A stretch of 64,000 bases of DNA, taken from assembly GCA_963809175.1 (NCBI GenBank), contig CAWEIK010000003.1, positions 372,001 to 436,000 of the forward strand, in the 5' to 3' direction. Position numbers and translations under genes: made by a program. Of the stretch, positions 25,663 through 36,135 are shown piece after piece (position 1 is the stretch's first letter; every line of letters starts with the position of its first letter). Source of the DNA: JACCTU01 sp963809175. GTDB lineage: Bacteria; Actinomycetota; Thermoleophilia; Gaiellales; Gaiellaceae. A model generated the notes under the pieces. That model saw nothing but the letters and a program-made list of their open reading frames with translations, searched no databases and was not told the DNA's origin.

Positions 25663-26990
25663 ACGGCGACGAGCGCCGTCCGCCGCCCGCCCAGCGTCGT
25701 GGAGGTCGCGCTCTCGATCTCGACCGGGACGAGCTCGCCGGGAGCCGCGTCGCCGCTGAAGTGCACCGTTCGTGTTTCGGCGCGTGCGCCCACGCAAGCG
25801 GGTGTCGTCTGTGCGGCTCGCGCCCTCGACGAGTACTTCCTCGACGTTTCCGATCCGAGCCATGTTGCGCTCACAAGCGATCCGCTGGACGAGCTCGACG
25901 AGCCGCTCGATCCGCTCGCGCTTCACGTCGTCGGGAACCTGGTCGGGCATCGCCGCGGCCTCCGTTCCGCTGTCGAGGCGAGTAGACGAACGTGAAGGCG
26001 CTGTCGTAGCGCACCGTCCTCGACGACCTCGAGCGTCTCGAGGAAGTCGTCCTCCGTCTCGCCCGGGAAGCCGACGATGATGTCGGTGCCGAGCGCGAGA
26101 TCCGGGATCGCGGCGCGCAGCCGTTCCACGACCGCCAGGTAGCGCTCGCGCGAGTACGTGCGCCGCATCGCCTTGAGAATGCGCGTCGAGCCCGACTGCA
26201 GCGGCAGGTGCACGTGCTCGCAGACGCGACGCGCACTCCGCGATCGCGGCGATCACCGGCTCCCGAAAGTCCTTTGGGTGCGGGCTCGTGAAGCGGACCC
26301 GCTCGATTCCTTCGACTGCGTCGCAGGCCCTGAGCAGCTCACCGAACTCGGTGTCGCACGTCGGGCCGCAGGTCGCGACCCCAGGAGTTGACGTTCTGGC
26401 CGAGCAGCGTGAGCTCCTTGACGCCGTCTGCGGCGAGCCGCGTCGACCTCGGCGACGATCTCCCCCGGCCGGCGGCTGACCTCGCGGCCCCGCACTGCGG
26501 GAACGATGCAGTAGGCGCACTTCGAGTTGCAGCCCATCGAGACCTGCACCCACGCCTGGAAGCGGCGCTCGCGGTGCACCGGCAGCGCGGCGGCGAAGCG
26601 CCGTTCGTCGGCGATCCCGAAGCTCGAACGTGCGACGCCGGTCCCCCCTGCGCCGAGCCACTCGCCGAGGTGCGAGATCGAGCCTGGTCCGAACGCGACG
26701 TCGACGAACGGGTACTGGCCGAAGATCCGCTCCCGCTGCGCCTCCGCGTAGCACCCGCCGACCGCGATCACGCGGTCCGGGTCGCGCTCCTTCAGCACCT
26801 TCGCGTTCCCGAGATGCGCGGCGAGCCGCGTGTCGGGCTTCTCGCGGATCGTGCACGTGTTGAAGACGAGCACGTCGGCTTCCTCGGGCGACGACGTTCG
26901 CCGAGCCCGAGCTCCTCGAGCAGCCCTTGATCCGCTCGCGATCGTGGGCGTTCATCTGACAGCCGAAGTCGTGACGTGGTAGCGGCGCAC
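25659..26990 (-). CDS. miaB: tRNA-2-methylthio-N6-dimethylallyladenosine synthase, many frameshifts
   Basis: A radical-SAM methylthiotransferase acting on i6A37 made by MiaA. After about seven frame corrections, all domains are present. The UPF0004 domain has FGCQMNAHD, VFNTCTIREK and VGGCYAEA. The radical-SAM loop is SMGCNSKCAYCIVP (CxxxCxxC). RFTSPHPKDF, MHLPLQSGSTRILKAMRRTY, TDIIVGFPGETEDDF and a C-terminal TRAM domain (RTVHFSGDAAPGELV) follow. GTG 26990 gives MRRYHVTT directly before FGCQMNAHD. Breaks are near 26962, 26895, 26440, 26385, 26225, 25985 and 25790. This is the worst-broken gene here; since it is normally single-copy and conserved, sequence error is likelier than decay. Confidence 0.85.
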
Positions 26991-27007
26991 CGTGCGACAA
27001 TGGTAGC

Positions 27008-27291
27008 CATGCCGGACTCCGCTCGCCGGCCTCTTCAGGCAGGGCGTCATCGAAGTGAACCCGAAGACGGCGCTCTTCTTCCTCGGCCTGCCGCAGTTCG
27101 TCGACCGCGTCTGGACGCAGGTGCTCCTTCGGGCTGACTTTCGGCGTGCTCGGGTTCCTCACCGACGGGTCTACGCGGTCACGGCGGGAACGCTCGCCCG
27201 CTGGCTCAAGCAGCGTCGTCGGCTGCTGCGCTACGCGTCGGGCAGCGTGTTCATCGGGCTCGGCGTCTCGCCGCCCTTGCCAAGGGAACTA
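27008..27291 (+). pseudogene. Remnant of a LysE/RhtB-type exporter
   Basis: Only the C-terminal half of a LysE-family amino-acid exporter is present: GLFRQGVIEVNPKTALFFLG, PQFVD, then, after frame changes, LTFGVLGFLTDGS, YAVTAGTLARWLKQRRR and YASGSVFIGLGVSAALAKG. The family's N-terminal helices (about 110 residues) are missing, because miaB starts on the other strand immediately to the left. No start codon with a ribosome binding site is visible. It lies between miaB and rny inside an otherwise conserved minus-strand block, so it is probably a decayed insertion or a rearrangement scar. Confidence 0.6.
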
Positions 27292-28822
27292 ACGCGCGAC
27301 GTCGATCGCGCGCGACTCCCGGATCACCGTCACCTTGACCTGGCCCGGGTACTCGAGGTTGTCCTCGATCTCGCGTGCGATCTCGTGCGAGAGCAGCGCC
27401 GCCTCGTCGTCGTCGACCTCGTTCGGCTTGACGATCACGCGGATCTCACGCCCGGCCTGCAGCGCGTAGACCCGCTCGACCCCGCTGTGCGCCTCGGCGA
27501 GCTGCTCGAGCGCTGACAGCCGCTTGATGTAGTGCTCGAGGCTCTCGCCCCTCGCGCCCGGGCGGGCGGCCGAGATCGCGTCCGCCGAGATCAGCAGGAC
27601 CGCCTCGACGGTCTGCGGCTGGACCTCGTAGTGGTGCGCCTCGATCGCGTGCACGACGCCCTGCGTCTCGTTGTAGCGGCGTGCGAGCGACGCCGAGATG
27701 AGCGCGTGGGAGCCCTCGACCTCGTGCGTCATCGCCTTGCCGACGTCGTGCAGCAGCGCGGCGCGCTTGACGGTCTTGATCCCTGCTTCGAGCTCGGTCG
27801 CCATCACGCCGGCGAGGTGCACGACCTCGAGCGTGTGCTTCAGGACGTTCTGCCCGTAGCTCGTCCTGAAGCGGAGCCGGCCGAGCATCTTGACGATCTC
27901 CGGGTGGAAGTCGCCGCAGTTCGCCTCGAAGACGGCCTGCTCGCCGGCCTGCTGGATCAGGTCGTCGAGCTCCGACTTCGACTGGTAGTACGTCTCCTCG
28001 ATCCGCGCCGGGTGGATGCGGCCGTCCTCGATCAGCTTCTGGAGCGTCAGCTTCGCGATCTCGCGACGGATGCCGTCGAACGACGAGAGCACGACGGCCT
28101 GCGGCGTGTCGTCGATGATGAAGTCGACGCCCGTCAGGTGCTCGAGCGCGCGAATGTTCCTGCCCTCGCGGCCGATGATCCGTCCCTTCATGTCGTCGCT
28201 CGGCAGCTCGACCATCGAGACCGTCGTCTCGGCCGCGTGGCTCGCGGCGACCCGCTGCAGCGCGTCGGCGACGAGGTTCCGCGCGCGGCGTTTCGACTTC
28301 CGCGCGGGCCTCCTCGTCGAGCTGACGCACGCGACGGGCGAGCTCGTGCCGGACGAGCTCCTCCGAGCGGTCGAGCAGGTGCGCCCGCGCCTCCGGCTGG
28401 GTCATGCCGGCGAGCTTCTCGAGCACGTGCTGCTCCTGCTCCTTGACGTGCTTCAGCTCCTCGTGCAGCTCCTTCGACGCGAGCTCGCGGTCGTTCACAC
28501 CCTGCTCGCGCCGTGACAGCTCGGTCAGCTTCCGGTCGAGGTCGAGCTCGAGCGTGGCGATCCGCTCCTCGGTCCGCGAGATCTCCTGGCGGCGAGTCCG
28601 AACTTCGTCCTCGATCTCGGCGCGCAGCGCAAGCTCGCGTTCGCGGCTTTCGATCTGCGCCTCCCGGCGAATCGCCTCCGCCTCCCGCTCGGCCTCGGTG
28701 ATCAGGAGCGTCCGGCGGCGGCGGAGGTCACCGAGACGGCTCTTCTCGAGCATCGCGATCGCGACCACGGCCGCGAGGACGCCCACCACGATTCCGATTG
28801 CGATTCCCGCGACGACGAGCAA
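27289..28822 (-). CDS. rny: Ribonuclease Y, one frameshift
   Basis: A membrane-anchored endoribonuclease that starts mRNA decay. Seen: an N-terminal transmembrane helix (LLVVAGIAIGIVVGVLAAVV), a long charged coiled coil (EAEREAEAIRREAQIESRER onward), a KH domain with GRIIGREGRNIRALE, and an HD domain with HTLEVVHLAGVMA and KRAALLHDVGKAM. The family ending is SRAIDVAR. One frame change near 28295 lies in the coiled coil. TTG 28822 is preferred, with GAGGTG eight bases upstream; a GTG at 28909 would add 29 residues. The recA-recX-rny-miaB order is common in Gram-positive genomes. Confidence 0.9.
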
Positions 28823-29085
28823 CGTTCCAGCACCTCGAAGGCCGAGTTCGGTTGTCAGCCACCCGGCAGATCTGCCGCAAGGCTCCGAGGTCGGCGAGGA
28901 CGGGAGCACACCGCCTCGCCGCGACGCTCAACGCGTCGCCGTGTCTGGGATGTTCAGCTCGTTCGGTCGGGGTGGTTCAAAAGCCTCTAGATCGCTCGAA
29001 CGTCAGAGAATGCTCAGTTTCGGATCAACGGAAAAAAACCTGTATGCAGGAGAAATGTCGAGTGAAGCACCTGGAGTCTACCGCC
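28823..29085. other. 263-bp gap before rny
   Basis: No gene is seen here. Read on the minus strand, the recX end is followed by CCTGCATACAGG and seven T (about 29034-29053), a weak intrinsic terminator. The remainder must hold the rny promoter. I cannot pick reliable promoter boxes. Confidence 0.5.
29034..29053 (-). terminator. Weak intrinsic terminator after recX
   Basis: On the minus strand CCTG-CATA-CAGG forms a 4-bp stem directly followed by seven T residues. The stem is short, so termination is probably partial, but a T-run of this length is rare in this GC-rich window and it sits between recX and rny. Confidence 0.4.
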
Positions 29086-29673
29086 TCAGGGGCCGTCTGC
29101 AACAGCCTGGCCGAGCGCTTCCTCGACCGCGTCCTCGCCGAAGCCCCTCCGGGCGAGCTCGCGTGCCGTCCGAGGCCCCGTGCCCTGCGCGGCCACGACG
29201 AGCCGTGCGCGCTGTCGCTCGGGCGGCAGCGAGGCGACGGCCTTCGCCGCGGTCTCCCGGGCCACCCCGTCGCGCTCGAGGCGCCACCGGATCGCCTCGT
29301 CCCCCTGGCCCCGCTCGGAGAGCGACTCCGCGCGGCGCAGCGCATAGCGCTCGTCGTCGACGAGGCCGACCCGCTCCAGGCGGTTCAGCGTCTCCTCGCG
29401 CAGCCCCGGCGCGAAGCCCTCGCTGCCGGAGCCGGCGGTCGAGCTCGGCCGTGGACTGCTCGCGGCGCGAGACCGCCCGGAGCGCGGTGTCGACCGCGCG
29501 AGCGCGACGCAGCTCGCGAGCGAGCTCACGCGCTCGGGGACGGTCGAGCTCCTCCCCCACCTCGAGCCGCACGCGGACCACGACCTCCGCCGGGACGGTC
29601 CGCCAACGCGCTCCGTCGAGCTCGACGGCGACCCGGCCGCTTGGCAGCTCGCGGAGCCCGCTGACGACAGGCA

Positions 29674-29674
<1 letters not shown>
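29086..29674 (-). CDS. recX: Regulatory protein RecX, one frameshift
   Basis: A RecA-binding modulator. The N-terminal part reads RPRARELARELRRARAVDTA and SRREQSTAELDRRLRQRG. After a frame change near 29425 it continues ETLNRLERVGLVDDERYALR, GDEAIRWRLERDGV and TARELARRGFGEDAVEEAL, the tandem three-helix repeats of RecX. About 195 residues. ATG 29674 shares bases with the recA stop (TAATG), so it is translationally coupled to recA. Confidence 0.88.
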
Positions 29675-30795
<1,121 letters not shown>

Positions 30796-30798
30796 TCT

Positions 30799-31362
30799 TC
30801 AGCCTCCTAGCGCAAACGATTCCAGAACCTCGTACTGCGCCCCGGATGGGTGCAGCCGAGACAGGTAAACAGCCGCGTCGGACGGACTGAACCGCCCCAG
30901 CGCGGGGAGCTCCGGGTCGAGCCGTGGGCGCTGACGGAAACGGGTCACGGTCACGTGGGGCAGCCAGGGCCTCCGCTCCCGCTCGTAGACGCCGAGGGCC
31001 TCCAGACGGCCGAACAGGTCGTCGGCGAGGGCGGCGGCGCGCCCGTCCAGGTCGTCGAAGACGAGCATGCCGACGCTCCGGGTCTCCCGGTACCCGCGCA
31101 GCGCGAGCTCCGGTCGCCCGGCCCGAGCGGCGGCCTCGCGCACCGCGCCGGCCACGGGCTCGAGGTCGCTCCCGGGCCTCGAGCCGAGGAAGGCCAGCGT
31201 GACGTGGAGGTTTCCCCGGGGGACGACTCGTCCGCCGAGCTCGCGGAGCTGCCAGGCGGCGAGTGACTCGACCACGTCGTCGGGCAGCTGCAGCGCGCAG
31301 AAGAGGCGAAGCCGTGCATCCGGATCGACGGTAGCGGCCGAGGTGTGACGTGCGTGTGTCAG
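30799..31362 (-). CDS. thpR: RNA 2',3'-cyclic phosphodiesterase (2H family)
   Basis: A small 2H-phosphoesterase. Seen: RLRLFCALQLPDD at the usual N-terminus, the two catalytic H-x-T motifs in GNLHVTLAFLG and WLPHVTVTRF, and the family ending. It opens 2',3'-cyclic phosphates on RNA and can act on tRNA-half ends. The start is unclear. The reading frame has no ATG, GTG or TTG after the cinA stop. CTG 31362 forms a CTGA overlap with that stop and is used here. ATG 31319 would need a one-base correction. It sits in the cinA-thpR-recA-recX operon. Confidence 0.8.
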   Translation of the reverse strand: MTHARHTSAATVDPDARLRLFCALQLPDDVVESLAAWQLRELGGRVVPRGNLHVTLAFLGSRPGSDLEPVAGAVREAAARAGRPELALRGYRETRSVGMLVFDDLDGRAAALADDLFGRLEALGVYERERRPWLPHVTVTRFRQRPRLDPELPALGRFSPSDAAVYLSRLHPSGAQYEVLESFALGG

Positions 31363-32615
31363 TTCTGGGTCAACAACCGCCGGACCAGGTGGAGCGCCGC
31401 GGCGGCGGCCCGCGAGCGCACCGCCTCCCGGTCGGACGGGTAGCTGAAGTCGACCACGCGTGCTCCGTCGGGGGTCTCCGCGGCGACGTAACAGAGCCCG
31501 ACCGGTTTCTCGGGCGTGCCGCCCCCCGGGCCTGCGACCCCGGTGATCCCGACGGCGACGTCCGCGCCGAGGCGCTCCCGCGCTCCGGACGCCATCGCCG
31601 CAGCAACCTCGGCAGAGACCGAGCCGTGCTCGCGGATCAGCGCGTCGGGAACGCCCAGCTGGGCCGCCTTGACCTCGTCCGCGTAGGCCACGATCGCGCC
31701 GAGGAAGACGTCGCTCGAGCCCGGCACCCGGGTCAGCCGCTCGGCGACGAGCCCGCCGGTGCACGACTCGGCGGTCGCGAGCGTCAGCCCGCGCGCACGG
31801 CAGAGCGCGAGCACCTGTTCCTCGATCGTCCGCTCGTCCCTGGCGAACAGCCAGCGCCCGAGCGACTCGGCGAGCGCCGACTCGAGCGCGTCCGCCGCGT
31901 CCTCCGCGCCGGGCTCGACGACGAGGTCGACGTGGATCTCGAAGTCCCGCGCGCAGATCGTCGCCTCCACCCCCTCCGGCTCGCCTCCGGCCTCGTCGAG
32001 CGCGCGCGCGACGGCTGACTCGCTCACGCCGAAGAGCCGCAGCACCCGCCGTCCGGGCGGCCGGGCACGCGCAAGCAACTCCAGCATCGGCTCAGACTTG
32101 ACCGCCGAGGCCCAGAGCCGCTGCAGTTCGCCGGGTGGCCCGGGTAGCACCACGACGACCGTCCCGCGGTGCTCGAGGACGAGGCCGGGCGCAGTGCCCG
32201 CGAGCCCGACCGACGCGGCGCCGTCCGGCACCGATGCCTGCTTCCGTACCCCGGGCTCGAAGTCCGTGTACGGGCGCCGCAGGCGCTCGGCGACGCCTCG
32301 CGAAACCAGTTCGATCTTCCCGTGGAGCTCGTCGTCCACCCGCAGCTCGCGCCCCGTCACGCGCGCGAGCAGCTCGACCGTCCGGTCGTCGTGCGTCGGT
32401 CCCAGGCCGCCCGACGTCACGAGGAGGTCTGCTGCGAGCCCCTCGCGAAGCGCTGCCTCGAGCTCGTGCTCTCCGTCGCCGACGATGGTGATCCGCGCCG
32501 GCTCGAGCCCGCGCTCCAGGATCTCCCGCGCGAGGAAGGGACCGTTTCGGTCGGTCCGCTCGCCGCGGGCGAGCTCGCTGCCGGTGACGACGAGGAGCGC
32601 CCGGGGCCGCGTCAA
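31359..32615 (-). CDS. cinA: CinA family protein (nicotinamide mononucleotide deamidase)
   Basis: A complete 418-residue two-domain protein. The N-terminal MoaB/MogA-like domain has VVTGSELARGERTDRNGPFL and TSGGLGPTHDDRT, and VVLPGPPGELQRLW. The C-terminal PncC domain has LATAESCTGGLVAERLT, GVPDALIREHGSVSAEVA and GITGVAGPGGG, the NMN-amidohydrolase site. It recycles NMN into the pyridine-nucleotide pathway; the competence link is historical. The start is TTG 32615, overlapping the rodZ stop as TTGA. Association with recA downstream is widespread. Confidence 0.92.
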   Translation of the reverse strand: MTRPRALLVVTGSELARGERTDRNGPFLAREILERGLEPARITIVGDGEHELEAALREGLAADLLVTSGGLGPTHDDRTVELLARVTGRELRVDDELHGKIELVSRGVAERLRRPYTDFEPGVRKQASVPDGAASVGLAGTAPGLVLEHRGTVVVVLPGPPGELQRLWASAVKSEPMLELLARARPPGRRVLRLFGVSESAVARALDEAGGEPEGVEATICARDFEIHVDLVVEPGAEDAADALESALAESLGRWLFARDERTIEEQVLALCRARGLTLATAESCTGGLVAERLTRVPGSSDVFLGAIVAYADEVKAAQLGVPDALIREHGSVSAEVAAAMASGARERLGADVAVGITGVAGPGGGTPEKPVGLCYVAAETPDGARVVDFSYPSDREAVRSRAAAAALHLVRRLLTQN

Positions 32616-33304
32616 TTCGCGGCGGGCGCGCGCTCGACGCCCGAGGCGTCGACGAAGAGCAGCCGTGCCGGCGCGCGCGTCGCGCGCCCGTTGACGACCA
32701 GGTCGACGGCCGCGGGGCGCTGCACGTAGAGCCAGAGCTTCTGCCCGATCTTGAAGGACTGCTCTCGTCCGTTCGGGATCGTGCCGGAGAAGACGAGCTC
32801 ACCTTCCTGCGAGTTGCGGCGAACCTCCATGCGCGTCGCACCGCGCGTGCCGCGGACCACGAGCACGCGCTCGGCGGGCGCGCGCAGCACGGTGTCGGCG
32901 ATCGGCGCGTTCGCGTTCGGGGAGTCGTCGCCCGACTTCCACGCCGCGATCACGAGCCCGAAGACGACCGCGATCCCGACGAGCGTGACGAGGACGACGC
33001 TCGACTCGAGCCGCCGGTTGCGCGGGCCGGGCGTGCTCCTGCGGGGCCGGAACGGCTCCTCTTCCTCCCGCGTGACGTAGCGCGAGTTGTACTCGTCGAC
33101 GTAGAGCTGCCCGTCGAGGCCGAGGAACTCCGCATACGTGTTGAGGAAACCCTTGACGTAGGTCTGCGCAGGCAGCAGCTCGAACTGCTCGTCCTCGAGC
33201 GCGCGCAGGTACTTCGGGCGGATCTTGGTCGCCCGCTCGACGTCGGAGAGCTCCAGGCTCTGGCGGAGCCGGGCTTCTCGGAGGCTGTTGCCGATCTCGA
33301 ACAT
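32612..33304 (-). CDS. rodZ: RodZ-like helix-turn-helix membrane protein
   Basis: A 230-residue protein. The N-terminal HTH_25 domain is MFEIGNSLREARLRQSLELS to YLRALEDEQFELLPAQTYV, ending GFLNTYAEFLGLD. A basic linker and one transmembrane helix (SSVVLVTLVGIAVVFGLVIA) lead to an extracytoplasmic DUF4115-like beta domain (VVRGTRGATRMEVRRN, GREQSFKIGQKLWLYV). RodZ bridges MreB filaments to the elongation machinery; mreB is not in this window. ATG 33304 matches the family N-terminus. First gene of rodZ-cinA-thpR-recA-recX. Confidence 0.85.
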   Translation of the reverse strand: MFEIGNSLREARLRQSLELSDVERATKIRPKYLRALEDEQFELLPAQTYVKGFLNTYAEFLGLDGQLYVDEYNSRYVTREEEEPFRPRRSTPGPRNRRLESSVVLVTLVGIAVVFGLVIAAWKSGDDSPNANAPIADTVLRAPAERVLVVRGTRGATRMEVRRNSQEGELVFSGTIPNGREQSFKIGQKLWLYVQRPAAVDLVVNGRATRAPARLLFVDASGVERAPAAN

Positions 33305-33348
33305 GCCCGACGATTGTAGAGACGATTCGCCGGACTCGCCTAAGAGCC

Positions 33349-33675
33349 TCAAGTCCGCCCCCGCCAGCTCAGGATCGCGTACACGAGCAGGGAGATCGCG
33401 CCGGTGCCGGCGAACAGGAGGCCGAGCAGACCCAGGAACCTGCCCAGGACGGCGGTCCGGGCACCGCTGCGGCGAAGGGTCAACTGCGCGCGGCGCCGTC
33501 CTGCCCGCGCGGCGCCGAGCGCAGCGAGGCCGAGCAGCGCGGCGAAGGGCACTGCCACACCGGCCCAGATCAGCTCCACGCTCAGGCTCCGGTCGGCGTA
33601 CGCCACCGCAACCGGGATCGCCGCCGCAGCGAGCACGCCGAGCAGAACCGACCAGACAGCGGGTGCATTTCGCAT
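33349..33675 (-). CDS. Small integral membrane protein (108 aa)
   Basis: ATG 33675 opens a 108-residue protein with about three hydrophobic helices (VWSVLLGVLAAAAIPVAVAY, LIWAGVAVPFAALLGLAALG, LLGLLFAGTGAISLLVYAIL) separated by an Arg-rich loop. No motif is recognised. The start lies three bases from the stop of the upstream ABC permease, so it is probably part of that operon or a small accessory subunit. It may also belong functionally with rodZ downstream; the sequence does not say. Confidence 0.6.
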   Translation of the reverse strand: MRNAPAVWSVLLGVLAAAAIPVAVAYADRSLSVELIWAGVAVPFAALLGLAALGAARAGRRRAQLTLRRSGARTAVLGRFLGLLGLLFAGTGAISLLVYAILSWRGRT

Positions 33676-33677
33676 CG

Positions 33678-34909
33678 CTACTGCTTGACGTACGGTCGCC
33701 CGACGGCTGCGGGCGGGATCGAGCGCCCGATCACGCCGGCCACCGCGATCAGGGTCAGGACGTACGGCAGCGCCTGGAAGAGCACCGCCCCGGAGGTCGA
33801 GTACTCGGGCAGTCGCTGCGCGAGCGCGCTCGAGAAGCCGAACAAGAGTGCCGCGCCGAACGCGCCGAACGGCCGCCAGTTCCCGAAGATCACCGCCGCA
33901 AGCGCGATGAACCCCCGCCCCGCGGTCATGTTCTCGTTGAACGAGCCGAGGAACCCGATCGAGAGGTACGCACCGCCGAGCGCCGCGAGCATCCCCGAGA
34001 CCACGACCGCGACATACCGAGTGGTATAGACGGAGATGCCCACCGTGTCGGCCGCGCGGGGGTGCTCGCCGACCGCGCGCAGCCGGAGCCCGATCGGCGA
34101 CTTGAACAACAGGAAGTACGCGACGATCAGGAGGAGGAAGCTGAGCCAGATCATCAGGTTGAGGTGGCCGAACACGTCCTCGAGGAACGTCCCGATGCCC
34201 GGAATCGAGCCGAGGAAGTCGAGGTTGACCTCCGGGACGCGAGGGATCCCGCCCGCCGGGCGTCCCCTGGTCGCCGTAGACGTCGATGAAGAAGTAGCCG
34301 GTGACGCCGAGCGCGAGGAAGTTGATCGCCGTGCCGCTCACGATCTGATCTGCGCGCAGATGGATCGAGACGAACGCGTGGATCAGCGCCGTCAGCCCTC
34401 CTGCGACCAGCGCTGCGAGCAGCCCCAGCGGCCACGAGTCGAGCTTGTCCGCAGCGAGGATCGCGAAGAACGCGCCCATCAGCATCATCCCCTCGAGGCC
34501 GATGTTCACGACGCCGGAGCGCTCGCTGAAGATGCCGCCGATCGCCGCGAACGTGAGCGGCGTCGCGTAGCGGAGCATCGCGGCGAAGAGCGCCGACCAC
34601 ACGACCACGCTGTCGAGCTTCGCCTCGCCGGAGAGCGTTGCGAGGTAGCCGAGCCCGATCCCGAGGACGCCGAGGACGAGTGCGCCCCACGCGAGCCGAC
34701 CCACACCACGGGTCACGGCCCAGAGCCCTCCCGAGATCCCGAGCAGCCCGAACAGGATCGGCCAGACGGGCGAGCGCGCGGTCGACCGGCGGGAGCGCGA
34801 CGAAGAACGCGAGCAGCCCGAGCAGGATGCCGGCCCAGGCGATGGCTCGGTTCCCACGCGGCAGGCGGTCGAGGATGCCCGCGCGCACCGATGCAGCGCC
34901 CGCGGTCAC
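33678..34909 (-). CDS. BMP-type nucleoside ABC transporter permease 2, two frameshifts
   Basis: A polytopic permease of about 410 residues. Seen: LLGLLAFFVALPPVDRALA near the start, then ATPLTFAAIGGIFSERSGVVNIGLEGMMLMG, a signature of the BPD_transp_2 family (partner of RbsC-like and nucleoside permeases). LRLRAVGEHPRAADTVGI, FNENMTAGRGFIALAAVIFG and the family ending follow. Frame changes lie near 34790 and 34256. GTG 34909 overlaps the permease 1 stop (GTGA). With the ATPase and lipoprotein upstream it forms a nucleoside or purine importer like Bacillus NupQ or Streptococcus RnsD. Confidence 0.85.
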
Positions 34910-36135
34910 GCGGGTGCCTCGGCGGTCGTGGCCGCGCGTCTGCGGAGCTTCCGACGGACGTTCCAGACGTAGACCACGAGCACGTCGGCGCCGACGAACA
35001 ACAGCACGAGGGCCTGGATCATCAGCGTCAAGTTCCCGGCGAGCTCGGGCGGGAAGACGTCGGGGTCGAGGCTACGCGTCGACGTCCCGTAGAGGAGCGC
35101 GCCGAACAAGAGCGCGGAGAGGCCGACGCCGATCGCCGTGTTGCGGCCGAGCAGCGCGACCGCGATCCCGATGAAGCCGATCTGCGAGGTCTGGATGTCG
35201 AGCGAGCCCAACCGGTACTGCCAACCGAGGATGTCGAGCGCGCCGCCGAGGCCCGCGAAGCCGCCGGCGATCGCCATCGCGAGGAAGTAGCTTCGCGCGA
35301 CGTTGATCCCCGCGTAGCGCGCAGCCTCCGGGTTGTAGCCGACCGCGCGAACCTCGTAGCCGAGCGTCGTCCGGTTGAGGATGAACCAGTACGCGACGAG
35401 CGCCGCGAGCGCGATGAAGAACCCGATGTGCAGTCCCTGCAGCTCCGCGTTGCCCCACCACACGGGCAGCTTCACGCTCGGTAAGACGTCGTTCGAGATC
35501 GGCACCGACTTGTTCGCGTCGTTCTGCAGCGGTCCGCCGAGGCCGAACGCCCACGTTCCGACCCAGTACGCGATCCAGTTGAGCATGATCGTCGTGATCA
35601 CCTCGTGCGCCCCGACGGTCGCCTTCAGGATGCCGGCGATTCCCGCCCAGAGCGCGCCCGCGACGATCGCCAGCACGATCGCGAGGAACGCGTGCGGGAT
35701 GCCCGGCAGGCTCGCCCAGGTCGTGCCCACCCACACGGCCGTGATCGCGCCCATCGTGTACTGACCCTGGCCGCCGATGTTGAACATCCCGCAGCGAAAG
35801 GCGAACGCGACGGCGAGCCCGGTGAGGATGAGCGGCGTCGTCACGAGCAGCGTCTGCTGGAGGTTGAACTCCGCGTTGATCCGCTCGGCGCCCGAGATCC
35901 ACGGGAAGAACCAGTTCAGGCCGGTGCCCTCGAAGATCCCCTTGTAGGTCGAGATCGGGTTGTGGCCGGTGGCTGCGACGACGATCCCGCCGATGAAGAA
36001 CGCGAAGATCGTCGTGATCACCGGTGTGAGGACGCCGCCGGCTCGCTGGTAGAACGCCATGCGTGCGGCGTTGCTCGGCGCGTAGTCGCCGCCGGTCGGC
36101 CGCTGCGGGACCTCCGGCTCGGGTGTCGTCGTCAA
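34906..36135 (-). CDS. BMP-type nucleoside ABC transporter permease 1
   Basis: A complete 409-residue permease. A short cytoplasmic N-terminus is followed by about ten membrane helices. Diagnostic segments are TTPLILTGLAVAFAFRCGMF directly followed by NIGGQGQYTMGA, the typical BPD_transp_2 motif, and VGAHEVITTIMLNWIAYW and GYEVRAVGYNPEAARYAGI. It corresponds to NupP/RnsC. TTG 36135 overlaps the ATPase stop (TTGA). It should form a heterodimer with permease 2. Confidence 0.92.
   Translation of the reverse strand: MTTTPEPEVPQRPTGGDYAPSNAARMAFYQRAGGVLTPVITTIFAFFIGGIVVAATGHNPISTYKGIFEGTGLNWFFPWISGAERINAEFNLQQTLLVTTPLILTGLAVAFAFRCGMFNIGGQGQYTMGAITAVWVGTTWASLPGIPHAFLAIVLAIVAGALWAGIAGILKATVGAHEVITTIMLNWIAYWVGTWAFGLGGPLQNDANKSVPISNDVLPSVKLPVWWGNAELQGLHIGFFIALAALVAYWFILNRTTLGYEVRAVGYNPEAARYAGINVARSYFLAMAIAGGFAGLGGALDILGWQYRLGSLDIQTSQIGFIGIAVALLGRNTAIGVGLSALLFGALLYGTSTRSLDPDVFPPELAGNLTLMIQALVLLFVGADVLVVYVWNVRRKLRRRAATTAEAPA

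Noticed and set aside
25659..26990. miaB as several separate small genes
   Set aside because: The fragments are collinear pieces of a single MiaB in the correct order, differing only in frame.
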